This document shows positions 6,837-15,620 of a DNA stretch of 34,071 bases, in pieces. How positions within the stretch are numbered: position 1 is the first letter of the stretch; each line of letters opens with the position of its first letter. Under the pieces are notes generated by a model, which was not told the origin of the DNA, did no database searches, and saw only the letters and a program-made list of their open reading frames with translations. This DNA is from Bryobacteraceae bacterium (lineage in GTDB: Bacteria; Acidobacteriota; Terriglobia; Bryobacterales; Bryobacteraceae): positions 1 through 34,071 of the forward strand of contig JAICLJ010000036.1 of the NCBI GenBank assembly GCA_025927575.1, read 5' to 3'. The translations under genes were made by a program, and so were the position numbers.

Positions 6837-8183
6837 ATGAAGACCTTTTACATAGAAACGTTCGGCTGCCAGATGAATGCGCACGATTCGGAGAAAGTGG
6901 TTGGGACACTGATCCAGCAGGGCTACGCGCAGGTTGAAACGCCGGATCAGGCGGAACTGGTTGTTTACAACACGTGTAGCATTCGCGACAAAGCCGAACA
7001 AAAGGTGTTCAACCGGCTCCAGCAGTTCAAGAGGGAGGCGGGAAAAGGCAAGGTGTTTGCCGTAATCGGCTGCGTTGCGCAGCAGGAAGGCGAACGGATT
7101 TTCGAGAGGGCGCCGCACGTCAGCCTGGTTGCCGGCTCCGCCAGCTACACGAAACTGCCGCAAATGCTGGTTCAGCTCGAAGCGGGAAACCGGCGCGTCA
7201 CCGGCCTCAGCCTCGATACGGACGAGACCTTCGATACGCCATTCACCCGTCGCGACAACCCGCTCCGCGCGTATCTCACAATCATTGAGGGCTGCGATAA
7301 GAGCTGCGCCTATTGCGTAGTGCCGTTTACTCGCGGCCCGGAGCGCAGCCGCACCAGCGAAAGCGTGATGCGTGAAGCGAAGGAACTGGCCGCGCAAGGC
7401 TATACGGAAGTTCAGCTGCTCGGACAAAACGTAAACAGCTATCGCGATCCGTCCGAACCCGGTTGGGATTTCGCCCGCTTACTTGAGAATGTAGGGAACA
7501 TTCCCGCTATGCGCCGCGTCCGATTTACGACGTCGCACCCGCGCGATTTCGTCAAGGAGATTATCGACGCGATTGATCGGAACGATGTTCTTTGCAATCA
7601 CGTGCATTTGCCCGTACAATCCGGATCGAACCGAGTACTTGCCGCCATGCAGCGCCAGTACACACGAAGCGAATACATGCGGCGCATCGAATGGATGAAA
7701 TCGGTTAACCGCGATATTGCGATTACTACGGATATCATCGTGGGATTCCCGGGAGAGACAGAGCGGGACTTTGAAGAAACCCTCGATCTGATTGGAAGCG
7801 TGGAATACGATTCGATGTTCATTTTCAAGTATTCGAAGCGGCCGAATACGGCGGCTCTCCAGTACGAAGATCAAATTCCCGAAGAAGAGAAGACCCGCCG
7901 GCTGATGGTGGTGCAGGAAAAGCAGCGTGCGATTCAGATCCGGCGCAACGCCGCGTATGTCGGCCGAACAGAGGAGGTTCATGTAGAGGGGTACAACAAG
8001 GCGACCGGCCAATGGATCGGCCGCACATCCCAGAACAAAACCTTGAATTTCGTGCATGCGCCGATGGCCGCTCCGGATTCCGGCCGCACTCTCGTGGGCG
8101 GTTATGTAGATGTGCTCGTTACCCGTGCCGGGCCGAATAGCCTGGCTGGTGAGAGCATCGCCGGGCACGCTGTTTTGCAGTAG
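6837..8183 (+). CDS. miaB: tRNA-2-methylthio-N6-dimethylallyladenosine synthase
   Basis: Radical-SAM methylthiotransferase that adds a methylthio group to i6A37 in tRNAs reading UNN codons. The 448 residues match family length. The N-terminal UPF0004 domain has the three cluster cysteines C11 (FGCQMN), C47 (NTCSIR) and C79 (GCVAQ). The radical-SAM core has CxxxCxxC at C153, C157 and C160. The C-terminal TRAM domain (about 375-440, including KTLNFV) binds tRNA. The GCQMN N-terminus and TRAM sequence fit MiaB rather than RimO or MtaB. AAGGG precedes the ATG. It sits at the end of the small membrane-protein cluster and directly before the bifunctional nuclease. Confidence 0.95.
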   Translation: MKTFYIETFGCQMNAHDSEKVVGTLIQQGYAQVETPDQAELVVYNTCSIRDKAEQKVFNRLQQFKREAGKGKVFAVIGCVAQQEGERIFERAPHVSLVAGSASYTKLPQMLVQLEAGNRRVTGLSLDTDETFDTPFTRRDNPLRAYLTIIEGCDKSCAYCVVPFTRGPERSRTSESVMREAKELAAQGYTEVQLLGQNVNSYRDPSEPGWDFARLLENVGNIPAMRRVRFTTSHPRDFVKEIIDAIDRNDVLCNHVHLPVQSGSNRVLAAMQRQYTRSEYMRRIEWMKSVNRDIAITTDIIVGFPGETERDFEETLDLIGSVEYDSMFIFKYSKRPNTAALQYEDQIPEEEKTRRLMVVQEKQRAIQIRRNAAYVGRTEEVHVEGYNKATGQWIGRTSQNKTLNFVHAPMAAPDSGRTLVGGYVDVLVTRAGPNSLAGESIAGHAVLQ

Positions 8184-8209
8184 TCTGATTGCAGAGGAAT
8201 GGAGGGACG

Positions 8210-8695
8210 ATGGAAGTAGAAATGAAAATTCGCGGCCTGATGATGGATCCAGTCACCAACATGCCGATTGTGGTGCTGAGAGATCTCAGCGGCGATACGG
8301 TCCTTCCCATTTGGGTCGGTATATATGAAGCAAACGCCATCGCGCTCGAAATCGAGAAAGTGACTACTCCGCGCCCCATGACGCACGATCTGATCAAGAC
8401 GCTGCTGCTGGGTTTGGATACGCAGATGAAAAAGGTTGTGGTGAGTGAACTGAGGGACGATACTTTTTATGCCGTGATCTGGCTGGAACGCAGCGGCAAC
8501 CTGATTAGTGTGGATTCGAGGCCAAGCGACGCGCTCGCCCTCGCTCTTCGCCACGATTGTCCGATTTACGTCGAAGAAACGGTTTTGCAGACTTCGCGCA
8601 CATCCGCAAGTGTCTCCGAGAAAGTGAACAATGAAGAGTTGCGCAAGTGGCTGGAGGGCTTGAACGACGAAGACCTCGGCCGTTACAAGATGTAA
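8210..8695 (+). CDS. Bifunctional nuclease family protein (BFN, DUF151)
   Basis: A 161-residue protein of the BFN/DUF151 family, named for a plant enzyme with DNase and RNase activity; the bacterial role is not settled. The core runs about residues 1-130, with 'GDTVLPIWVGIYEANAIAL' and the signature 'SRPSDALALALR'. The tail is a Glu/Lys/Leu helix 'NNEELRKWLEGLNDEDLG', which resembles the C-terminal UVR-like helix found in many members. GGAGG (8201-8205) sits five bases before the ATG at 8210, which decides against the TTG at 8189. The gap to miaB is 26 bases, so it is probably in the same transcript. Confidence 0.88.
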   Translation: MEVEMKIRGLMMDPVTNMPIVVLRDLSGDTVLPIWVGIYEANAIALEIEKVTTPRPMTHDLIKTLLLGLDTQMKKVVVSELRDDTFYAVIWLERSGNLISVDSRPSDALALALRHDCPIYVEETVLQTSRTSASVSEKVNNEELRKWLEGLNDEDLGRYKM

Positions 8696-8777
8696 ATGAG
8701 CGTTCGCCCTCGCATAACCGCAACAAGCGCGTTGGCATGCGAGGTTCCAACTGTAGGCTGAGTTGCGATTCGCACGC

Positions 8778-8783
8778 TACACT
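8778..8783 (+). promoter_or_regulatory. -10-like TACACT before the cNMP/DUF1003 gene
   Basis: TACACT at 8778-8783 lies about 20 bases before the start codon, within a fairly AT-poor spacer. A GAGGTGAG Shine-Dalgarno follows directly (about 8793-8800). No good -35 is visible. The call is tentative. Confidence 0.3.
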
Positions 8784-8802
8784 GACCTGGATGAGGTGAG
8801 TG

Positions 8803-9672
8803 ATGGCATGCAACCCCGAGGTTCTGAAGCACGTTCCCCTATTCGCTCTGCTGGACGAAGAGGAGGCGGCGGTCCTGGCCGGGCAGGTGGAGTTGAGGAC
8901 CTTCGTTTCCCGGCAGCGCATCTATAAAATCGGTGATGCCGCCGGGCAGGCCTATATCCTTGTGTCTGGGGCGGTTCGGGTCGCAACGGTTGACGAGGAT
9001 CAACAGGAAGTGCTGGTTGATCAGCCGGCGATTGGTGAATTCTTCGGCTTTGCCTCCATGATCGACCAGACGCCACATCAGACGAGCGCGGTCGCTCTCG
9101 AAGACACCGTCTGCGTGGAGGTCGATCGCAAGGACATTGCCGTTTTACTGCAGCGGAAGCCACTCGCGGGAATGGACCTTCTGGCAGTCCTGGGCCGTCA
9201 GTTTCATGCCGCCCAGCAACTCGTTCGCATTCGGGCCAACCGGAATCCCAACGAGGTTATCGAGGAAGAGGCGACCGTCGGTGAGCGAGTGGCGGATTCG
9301 GTAGCTCGTTTCGGCGGATCCTGGACGTTTATTATCGCCTTTCTCGTTGTTCTGTTAATCTACACGGCCACTAACGTCATGTTGCGGCGATCGGCTTGGG
9401 ATCCGTACCCATTCATTCTTCTTAACCTGTTTCTCTCGATGCTTGCCGCGATTCAGGCGCCTGTCATCATGATGAGTCAGAACCGGCAGGATACGAAAGA
9501 TCGCCTGCGCGGCGAACTGGACTATGCCGTGAACCGCCGCGCAGAGTCCGAAATACAGGGCCTGGCGCGTAAACTCAACCTTCTGGGCGACAAGCTCGAA
9601 GACATTGAAGATTTGATCCGCGGCAAATTGTCTGGCGGCAGTGGAATCGATTCGAAACAGGGCGCCTTTTAG
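8803..9672 (+). CDS. Cyclic-nucleotide-binding domain fused to DUF1003 membrane domain
   Basis: The N-terminal half (about residues 8-125) is a cNMP-binding fold: 'HVPLFALLDEEEAAVLAG', a beta-barrel with 'AYILVSGAVRV', the phosphate-binding region 'IGEFFGFASMID' and 'HQTSAVALEDTVCVEV'. The cassette lacks the exact Arg-Thr pair of strong cAMP binders, so ligand binding is uncertain. The C-terminal half (about 155-280) is DUF1003: 'VADSVARFGGSWTFIIAFLVVL', then 'YPFILLNLFLSMLAAIQAPVIMMSQNRQ', two membrane spans, and a coiled coil. It should be a membrane sensor. GTG at 8800 is an alternative start, three bases upstream. It follows the nuclease gene by 107 bases and is likely a separate unit. 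Confidence 0.85.
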   Translation: MACNPEVLKHVPLFALLDEEEAAVLAGQVELRTFVSRQRIYKIGDAAGQAYILVSGAVRVATVDEDQQEVLVDQPAIGEFFGFASMIDQTPHQTSAVALEDTVCVEVDRKDIAVLLQRKPLAGMDLLAVLGRQFHAAQQLVRIRANRNPNEVIEEEATVGERVADSVARFGGSWTFIIAFLVVLLIYTATNVMLRRSAWDPYPFILLNLFLSMLAAIQAPVIMMSQNRQDTKDRLRGELDYAVNRRAESEIQGLARKLNLLGDKLEDIEDLIRGKLSGGSGIDSKQGAF

Positions 9673-9759
9673 CGGCTCCGGCGGATTTCTGTTGGATATC
9701 GGCTCTATAACGACGGCAAGCTTGCTCTCGTTATCCCGCGCATCAGATGATGGTCGATT

Positions 9760-11178
9760 GTGGTTTACGCGATCACCATCTCCGTAGTGGTGCTGATTCT
9801 TTGCGCCGTCACGGTCTATAAAACCAGGAGTGTCAAGAACGAAACCGACTTCCTCGTTGCGGGCCGGAGTCTTCCTTGGCCCGTGCTCGTCTTCACGCTC
9901 CTCTCCTCCTGGATTGGCGCGGGCAGCCTGCTGGCGGGAGCCGAGAATGCGTACCGCAATGGTTTTGCGGCTTTATGGCAGCCGGCGGGTGGATGGCTCG
10001 GCCTTATCATCATTGCCCTCATCGCGGGCCGAGCCCGTAGCTTCGCGCAATTCACGGTGCCCGACCTCCTGGAAGCGCGCTATAACGCAACGGCCCGCGT
10101 GCTCGCGACGATCGCCATTGTCATCTCCTACACGGTCATCACGAGTTATCAGTTGATTGGCGGAGGCGACATCCTCCACCTGATTTTCCCCGATATCGCG
10201 AGCACAACGGGCCGGTATATCATCGCGGCATTCGTCATCGCGTTTACGGCTGCCGCGGGCATGGCTTCCATCGCGTACCTGGATCTTTTTATCGGCGTGC
10301 TAGTGACGCTAACCGTGATCGTCGCGGTTCCCGTACTGCTGGCGCGCACCGGCGGCTGGCCCGCCGTTCACGCTGCGCTGCCGCCGACGCATTTTCAACC
10401 CCTCGGGAATCTGAGTTTCCTCGAAGCGCTGCAGCTCCTTCTGCCTACGATGCTGCTGCTGATCGGCAACCAGGGCATGTACCAGAAATTTTTCTCCGCG
10501 AAATCCGAGCGGGATGCCCGGCTCTCAGTGTACGGCTGGATTGTTGGCACGGTGATTCTCGAGACGCTGCTCGTCATGCTGGCCGTAATCGCGAGCGCGA
10601 CGTTGAAAACCGAGCGGCCTCGCGAAATTATTCCTCTTGCCGCGCGAGAAGCGCTCCCGCCGCTGCTCGGCGCCATCCTGCTCGGCGGCGTGTTCGCCAA
10701 AGTAGTTTCGACTGCTAACAACTACTTGTTCTCCCCCGCGACCAATTTGATCCATGATGTCTACGAGCGCTTCATCAACCCAAACGCGACGCAGCGCCAG
10801 ACCCTCATCGTTTCTCGCGGCATTGTCGTTCTGCTAGGCTGCTTCGCGCTGTTGCAGGCGACACAGTTCGAATCCGTGCTGGAAGCATCGCTTTACGCCT
10901 ACACAATCTACGGTGCGGCTGTCACGCCCGCCGTAATGGCCGTGTTCTTCTGGAAGCGAACGACGAAGCAGGCGGCCGTGACCTCGATTGTGCTGGGCAC
11001 GGGAATCACGATTATTTGGAAATTACTGCAACAGCATGCCCCGCAGCTTCTGCCGTTCAAGGCCGATTTGGATGCCATCTATCCGGCCCTCTTCTTCTCC
11101 GTGGCCAGCCTCATTGTGGTCAGCCTGCTGACACCCGCTCCCACCGCGAAGGAACTTGCCATGGTCGAGCGGCGCTGA
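9760..11178 (+). CDS. Sodium:solute symporter family protein
   Basis: A 472-residue inner-membrane transporter of the SSS family, with about 13 hydrophobic helices spread along the chain. Early motifs fit the family: 'NETDFLVAGRSLPW' after the first helix, then 'SSWIGAGSLLAGAENAY' in the second, which contains the sodium-site region. 'LIGNQGMYQKFFSAKSERDA' and 'KVVSTANNYLFSPATNLIHDVYERF' also match the family pattern. Substrate is not predictable; solutes of this family include sugars, amino acids, proline and carboxylates. The start is a GTG at 9760 with a weak ribosome site. Peptidase genes follow, so peptide-derived amino acids are a guess only. Confidence 0.88.
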   Translation: MVYAITISVVVLILCAVTVYKTRSVKNETDFLVAGRSLPWPVLVFTLLSSWIGAGSLLAGAENAYRNGFAALWQPAGGWLGLIIIALIAGRARSFAQFTVPDLLEARYNATARVLATIAIVISYTVITSYQLIGGGDILHLIFPDIASTTGRYIIAAFVIAFTAAAGMASIAYLDLFIGVLVTLTVIVAVPVLLARTGGWPAVHAALPPTHFQPLGNLSFLEALQLLLPTMLLLIGNQGMYQKFFSAKSERDARLSVYGWIVGTVILETLLVMLAVIASATLKTERPREIIPLAAREALPPLLGAILLGGVFAKVVSTANNYLFSPATNLIHDVYERFINPNATQRQTLIVSRGIVVLLGCFALLQATQFESVLEASLYAYTIYGAAVTPAVMAVFFWKRTTKQAAVTSIVLGTGITIIWKLLQQHAPQLLPFKADLDAIYPALFFSVASLIVVSLLTPAPTAKELAMVERR

Positions 11179-11192
11179 CCAGCGCGCAATCG

Positions 11193-11198
11193 TACAAT
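11193..11198 (+). promoter_or_regulatory. -10-like TACAAT 10 bases before the M24 gene start
   Basis: TACAAT at 11193-11198 ends 10 bases before the ATG at 11209. The predicted transcript would have a 5' leader of only about 3-5 bases, so initiation may be near-leaderless. No strong -35 is present at 16-18 bases upstream. A read-through transcript from the symporter is also possible because the intergenic gap is 30 bases. Confidence 0.4.
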
Positions 11199-11208
11199 CG
11201 GGGCTAAG

Positions 11209-12378
11209 ATGCTCATCGAACGAATCCAGGAAAAGCTGCTCCAGGCGAACTTAGACGGCTGGTTGTTCTTCGATCACCATCGACGCGATCCACTGGCCTA
11301 TCGCATCCTCTCGCTGCCTCCGTCGATGGAGGTGACGCGCCGCTGGTATTACTTCATTCCGGCGTCCGGCGAACCGCGAAAGCTTGTGCACAGTATCGAA
11401 AGCCAATCGCTCGATACTGTTCCAGGAATCAAACAGAGCTATTCGCGCTGGCCCGATCAACAAGCCAAGCTACAAGCATTGCTGGCGGGCGCCAAGCGGA
11501 TTGCAATGCAATATTCGCCGGACTGCGCTATTCCATATGTGTCGATGGTCGATGGCGGAACGCTCGAACTCGTGCGCGCCTGCGGAGTCGATGTCGTGAG
11601 TTCAGCCGATCTCGTCCAGGAGTTCGAAGCCCGCTGGACACAGACTCAATACGAAAGCCACATGGAGGCCGGCAGGCGTGTCGACCAAGTGCGCTCTGAG
11701 GCATTTGACCTTGTCCGTCAGAAGCTCGAAAGCGGTGTCGCGGTAACCGAATACGACGTTCAGCAATTCATTTTGCGCCGCTTCGATCAGCTCGATCTGA
11801 TCACAAATCACGGACCTATTGTAGGAGTGAACGAAAACGCCTCAAACCCCCACTACGAGCCGTCGCGCGACCGCCATTCCCATGTTCAGCGCGGCGACCT
11901 TGTGCTGATCGATCTATGGGCGAAATTGAAGCAGGCGGATGCCGTCTATTACGACGTAACCTGGACCGCGTTCTGCGGCCAGCCTATCCCCGACAAAGTG
12001 CTCGCTGTATTTGAGATCGTCAAGGACGCGCGCAGGCGAGCCTGTAATTTCGTGATCGAGCAAGTGCAATCTGGCCAGCCGCTTCGTGGCTTCGAAGTAG
12101 ACGATGCCGCGCGAAATCATATTGAAGAGCAGGGCTTCGGCGAGTACTTCTTTCATCGGACCGGCCACAGCATCGGCACGGAGGTGCACGGTACTGGCGC
12201 GAATATGGATAATTTTGAATCGCACGATGACCGTCGGGTCATCGCGAATACCTGTTTCTCGGTGGAGCCCGGCATCTACCTGCCGGAGTTCGGCATCCGA
12301 TCCGAAGTCAATGTGTATGTCGGAGACGGATTTGCACAGGTGACCGGCGAACAGCAAGATGAACTTGTTCGTATCTGA
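11209..12378 (+). CDS. M24-family metallopeptidase (Xaa-Pro dipeptidase type)
   Basis: A cytoplasmic pita-bread metallopeptidase that removes N-terminal residues from peptides, commonly Xaa-Pro. The N-terminal creatinase-like domain covers about residues 1-150, the catalytic domain 155-385. The five metal ligands of the family can be placed: Asp in LVLIDLWAK (about 235), Asp in VYYDVTW, His in HRTGHSIGTE, Glu in SVEPGIYLP and Glu in IRSEVNVYV. The catalytic set is complete. It lies beside a Na+/solute symporter and near an M20 peptidase, so a peptide-use role is reasonable. No signal peptide. Confidence 0.9.
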   Translation: MLIERIQEKLLQANLDGWLFFDHHRRDPLAYRILSLPPSMEVTRRWYYFIPASGEPRKLVHSIESQSLDTVPGIKQSYSRWPDQQAKLQALLAGAKRIAMQYSPDCAIPYVSMVDGGTLELVRACGVDVVSSADLVQEFEARWTQTQYESHMEAGRRVDQVRSEAFDLVRQKLESGVAVTEYDVQQFILRRFDQLDLITNHGPIVGVNENASNPHYEPSRDRHSHVQRGDLVLIDLWAKLKQADAVYYDVTWTAFCGQPIPDKVLAVFEIVKDARRRACNFVIEQVQSGQPLRGFEVDDAARNHIEEQGFGEYFFHRTGHSIGTEVHGTGANMDNFESHDDRRVIANTCFSVEPGIYLPEFGIRSEVNVYVGDGFAQVTGEQQDELVRI

Positions 12379-12398
12379 GCCGGGAATCGCCCCCCGGC
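12379..12398. terminator. GC hairpin between convergent genes
   Basis: GCCGGG and CCCGGC pair as a 6-bp stem with an 8-base loop immediately after the M24 stop codon, facing the minus-strand flavoprotein gene ending at 12437. There is no T-run, so it may be a weak or bidirectional stop. Confidence 0.4.
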
Positions 12399-12436
12399 CC
12401 TGCCTCGCCGTATACTTGCCTATCTGAGCCGCTTTT

Positions 12437-14119
12437 TTATACAGGGTGGATTCGCGGCCAGTTCAGTTCAAAGCCCTGCTGCTGCAAGCTTCGCTGCAGG
12501 TCCGCCAGCTTCGACCTGCTGTTACGAATGCCGCGCGGTGTCTCTTTGGTTTTGATGGCATGTGCAGCAATCGCTCCGGACGCCTCGCCGATGTTCCATT
12601 CCACCGGATGCAGGCGATAACATCCGTTGGTTATGTGCGTAACGCCCAGGTTCTTGCAGCCGGCGAGTAAGTTCTCGACGCGCTTCGGAAGCAGAGCGCC
12701 CATTGGGATCTGGAAGGGCAGGGAGCTGATGTCGATATAGTTATCGCCACCCGTTGAAGGGTGCAGATCCAAACGGTAGCAGCCGATTCCGACCGTATCG
12801 GGGAACGCCGCAGCGGTCACTTCCTCACGCGATTTTCCGGTTTCCTTCATGCGGGCTTCCGTGCCGACGTGATGTTCAAGAATTGTGAATTCGGCTTCGA
12901 TTCTCCTCGATTCGCGAATGTACGGATACTTCGCCAGCCCGTCGTTTGTTCCCACGATGTCTTTGCGAAGCCGCAGTCCCTTCCATCCGTGAGCGCCGCT
13001 TTCGTGAGGCGCTGCCGTTTGCATCCAATAGAGCCACGATAGGCTTAATTGTTTTGCCTGCTGAAGATACCGCTCACGTTCGCTGGCTGAGGCCGACAGC
13101 AGATCGCCGAGCCAGTAATCGTTCTGAGGCCAGTTCACCAGCGTGATTCCGCTTTTATATGCGCCGGGAACGAAATTGGCAGGATCGGCAATTCGGCGGT
13201 AGGCCCAGAGATTCAACTTATGCTCGTTCGACACTTCGGCTTGCGGGTCGAAGAACAGATCCCGTTTTTTGAGAGTTTGCGGAGTCGGACACGACCATGA
13301 CAGAAGCTTACCCGTCCACGGTGGTTGAAGCTTCGGGACGTAATCACGCCAAAACGCGTAATCGCGCGGTTTTTCAATCGTGTAGTCTTCGCCATCACGA
13401 TAATCCACGGCAAAGCAGAAAGTGAAGGACTGCACATTGGCCGGCCTGGCCTCATTCGAGGCATGCGGCTCTCCCGTCTTCGCCCGCGCCTCGCAGCCTG
13501 TCACAAATTCAGTCTTCGTCAGCGGTAGAAGCTCGCCCGTTTCCGTGGCATCGATGTAATATCGCGCCGAGATCAGTTGCCGCTCGTCAGTTTCTAAGTT
13601 GCGGACCGTTACGTTGGTGACTCGGTCGCCATCCACGGCGGCTTCAATGGGTATTCTGCGGTAGAGAATGGTTAACTGTCCGCTGCCCGCATACGGAGCC
13701 AGGAAGTCTTTGAGGACCGACACAGAGACGCGCGGCTCGTGAGTCAGCCGGGAAACCGAACCGTTGCCCGGATTGAGGTTCGATTGCTCTCTCGCCTCGC
13801 CAGTCAACGGGTAATGACGACGGTAATAGTCACGAACTGCATTTCGATACGCACGATAGGACCGCGTGCAGCCGAACTCTTCAATCCAGGGGTGCTCATC
13901 CGGAGGAACGGCCTGAGCGGTCAACTGACCACCTAGCCAATCCGTCTCTTCCGTGAGCGCCACGCGCATGTCGTTTCGCAGAGCGGCAAGCGCCGCCGCA
14001 AACCCGCCCGTTCCACCGCCGATGACGGCGATGTCGCAGGAGATCTCGCGCTGGCGTGCCGCTAAACGCGCCGCGGGCAGCAACACTCCCGCGTTCTTGA
14101 GAAAGGTTCGTCGCTTCAT
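12437..14119 (-). CDS. Tat-exported FAD-dependent oxidoreductase
   Basis: A 560-residue flavoprotein. The N-terminus MKRRTFLKNAGVLLPAA is a twin-arginine signal, so it folds with FAD in the cytoplasm and is exported to the periplasm. The dinucleotide fold follows with GGGTGG at residues 34-39 and the acidic residue of 'ALTEETDWLGGQ' that contacts the ribose. The central stretch 'YYIDATETGELLPL' and the C-terminal 'GCKNLGVTHITNGCYRLHPVEWNIGEASG' are typical of the FAD_oxidored (PF12831-like) family. The substrate is unknown; many such proteins in soil bacteria sit with glycan-use genes. Its start is 53 bases from the divergent M20 gene. Confidence 0.85.
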   Translation of the reverse strand: MKRRTFLKNAGVLLPAARLAARQREISCDIAVIGGGTGGFAAALAALRNDMRVALTEETDWLGGQLTAQAVPPDEHPWIEEFGCTRSYRAYRNAVRDYYRRHYPLTGEAREQSNLNPGNGSVSRLTHEPRVSVSVLKDFLAPYAGSGQLTILYRRIPIEAAVDGDRVTNVTVRNLETDERQLISARYYIDATETGELLPLTKTEFVTGCEARAKTGEPHASNEARPANVQSFTFCFAVDYRDGEDYTIEKPRDYAFWRDYVPKLQPPWTGKLLSWSCPTPQTLKKRDLFFDPQAEVSNEHKLNLWAYRRIADPANFVPGAYKSGITLVNWPQNDYWLGDLLSASASERERYLQQAKQLSLSWLYWMQTAAPHESGAHGWKGLRLRKDIVGTNDGLAKYPYIRESRRIEAEFTILEHHVGTEARMKETGKSREEVTAAAFPDTVGIGCYRLDLHPSTGGDNYIDISSLPFQIPMGALLPKRVENLLAGCKNLGVTHITNGCYRLHPVEWNIGEASGAIAAHAIKTKETPRGIRNSRSKLADLQRSLQQQGFELNWPRIHPV

Positions 14120-14144
14120 GTGCCGGCGACGATGGTACGACGCC

Positions 14145-14150
14145 TATAAT
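14145..14150 (+). promoter_or_regulatory. Consensus -10 TATAAT of the M20 peptidase gene
   Basis: A perfect TATAAT is found in the 53-base gap between divergent genes. Transcription would begin near 14157, before the GAGG ribosome site at 14162-14165 and the TTG start at 14173. No good -35 is visible. On the other strand, TACCAT, ending 12 bases before the ATG at 14119, could be the divergent -10. Confidence 0.5.
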
Positions 14151-14172
14151 TAAGAATTCAAGAGGAAATTCA

Positions 14173-15555
14173 TTGCCTGTTGCAACTGACAACTTTGTGC
14201 GTGAGAACGAGACGCGTTTGCTAAACGAATTAAAGGATTTTCTACGTATTCCGAGCATCAGTACGCTGCCGGAACATCAGCAGGATATACGGCGTGCCGC
14301 CGAATTCGTGGCCAGGCAAATGAAAGCAGCGGGCCTCGAACACGTCGAAGTGATCCCGACCGGCAAACACCCGCTGGTCTACGCCGACTGGCTGCACGCA
14401 TCTGGTAAGCCGACCGTGCTCTGTTATGGGCACTACGACGTGCAGCCGCCCGATCCCGTTGAACTCTGGTCTACGCCTCCCTTCGAACCGTCGGAGCGCG
14501 ATGGAAATTTGTATGCCCGCGGGGCCAGCGACGATAAAGGCCAGATGTACATGCACATCAAAGCCGTCGAGGCTCTGTTCGCGGTGTATGGCAAGCTTCC
14601 GGTTAACGTTAAGTTTCTGATCGAAGGCGAGGAGGAGGTCGGGGGCGAATCAATTTCCGAGTATGTTCCCAAAAACAAACAGAAGCTGAGCGCCGATGTA
14701 GCCCTGGTATCCGATACGGAGCTGTTTGCCGACGGGGTTCCAACGCTGTGCGTGGGCCTGCGCGGACTCATGTACACGGAGATCGAAGCGCAGGGCCCGG
14801 CTCAGGATCTGCACTCAGGCATTTACGGCGGCGCTGCGCCAAACGCTGTTTACGGCTTGATTGAGTTGCTGGCGAAGGCCAAGGACGCCGACGGCCGCAT
14901 ACAGGTTCCCGGCGTATACGACGATGTTGCCGCGCCCGCTCCTACCGAGGTTGAGAGTTGGAAACGGCTGAAATTCTCGGAGAAAGAGTTTCTGGAAAAG
15001 GAAGTTGGCGGTAGCGTATTGACAGGCGAGCCGGATCAATCCGTTCTGGCGCGTGTATGGGCGCGGCCTACGTTCGAGGTGCATGGCATTGCGGGCGGCT
15101 TCACCGGCGCCGGCGCGAAAACGGTCATTCCCGCGAAAGCGGTGGCAAAGGTTTCCATGCGTCTGGTTCCCAACCAGGACCCAAAGAAGATCCTGGCGGC
15201 GTTTGAGCGATGGGTTCGCGACAACACGCCCAAAGGGATTCAAACCCAAGTCCGCGTACTGAGCGCCGGACCCGCGATTGTCGTCAATCCCGATCATCCG
15301 GCCATTCACGTGGCGGCTGAAGCATTCAGCGAGATGCTGAAAGCTCCCACCGTCTTTATTCGCAGCGGGGGCTCTATTCCCATTGTCGGGGAGTTCGCGG
15401 AATACCTTGGCATACCCACTGTGCTGATGGGTTTCGGCCTGCCCGACGATGGTTTGCATTCGCCGAACGAGAAATACCGCATCAGCAATTACTACACGGG
15501 CATCATGACCATCGCTCATTTCCTCGAAAAATACGGGGAGACGGCTACGCAGTGA
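14173..15555 (+). CDS. M20-family dipeptidase
   Basis: A 460-residue zinc peptidase of the M20/CNDP-like group that cleaves dipeptides or small peptides. Catalytic features are present: H87 and D89 in CYGHYDVQP, the bridging Asp in ARGASDDKG, the general base Glu pair in EGEEEVGG, and the final metal His in the C-terminal part (HSPNEKYRI). The dimerisation domain lies between about 195 and 390. The start is TTG, supported by GAGG seven bases upstream (14162-14165) and by TATAAT just before it. It diverges from the flavoprotein gene and converges with the CDF gene downstream. No signal peptide, so cytoplasmic. Confidence 0.9.
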   Translation: MPVATDNFVRENETRLLNELKDFLRIPSISTLPEHQQDIRRAAEFVARQMKAAGLEHVEVIPTGKHPLVYADWLHASGKPTVLCYGHYDVQPPDPVELWSTPPFEPSERDGNLYARGASDDKGQMYMHIKAVEALFAVYGKLPVNVKFLIEGEEEVGGESISEYVPKNKQKLSADVALVSDTELFADGVPTLCVGLRGLMYTEIEAQGPAQDLHSGIYGGAAPNAVYGLIELLAKAKDADGRIQVPGVYDDVAAPAPTEVESWKRLKFSEKEFLEKEVGGSVLTGEPDQSVLARVWARPTFEVHGIAGGFTGAGAKTVIPAKAVAKVSMRLVPNQDPKKILAAFERWVRDNTPKGIQTQVRVLSAGPAIVVNPDHPAIHVAAEAFSEMLKAPTVFIRSGGSIPIVGEFAEYLGIPTVLMGFGLPDDGLHSPNEKYRISNYYTGIMTIAHFLEKYGETATQ

Positions 15556-15568
15556 ACCGCGGATGGAA

Positions 15569-15584
15569 GGCCCGGCCGGGGGCC
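15569..15584. terminator. GC-rich hairpin between convergent genes
   Basis: GGCCC and GGGCC form a 5-bp stem around a six-base GC loop, placed 13 bases after the M20 stop and 36 bases before the end of the minus-strand CDF gene. There is no T-run. Its position between convergent genes is the only support. Confidence 0.3.
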
Positions 15585-15620
15585 TATGGCGTCGTCGTCG
15601 TGATAGCGAACGGCGGCGTT

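Noticed and set aside
6627-7427. 266-codon minus-strand ORF across miaB
   Set aside because: It is antisense to the conserved miaB and a small membrane gene, without motifs of its own.
12432-12437. T-run as intrinsic terminator for the M24 gene
   Set aside because: The run lies more than 30 bases from the hairpin at 12379-12398, too far to be part of it.
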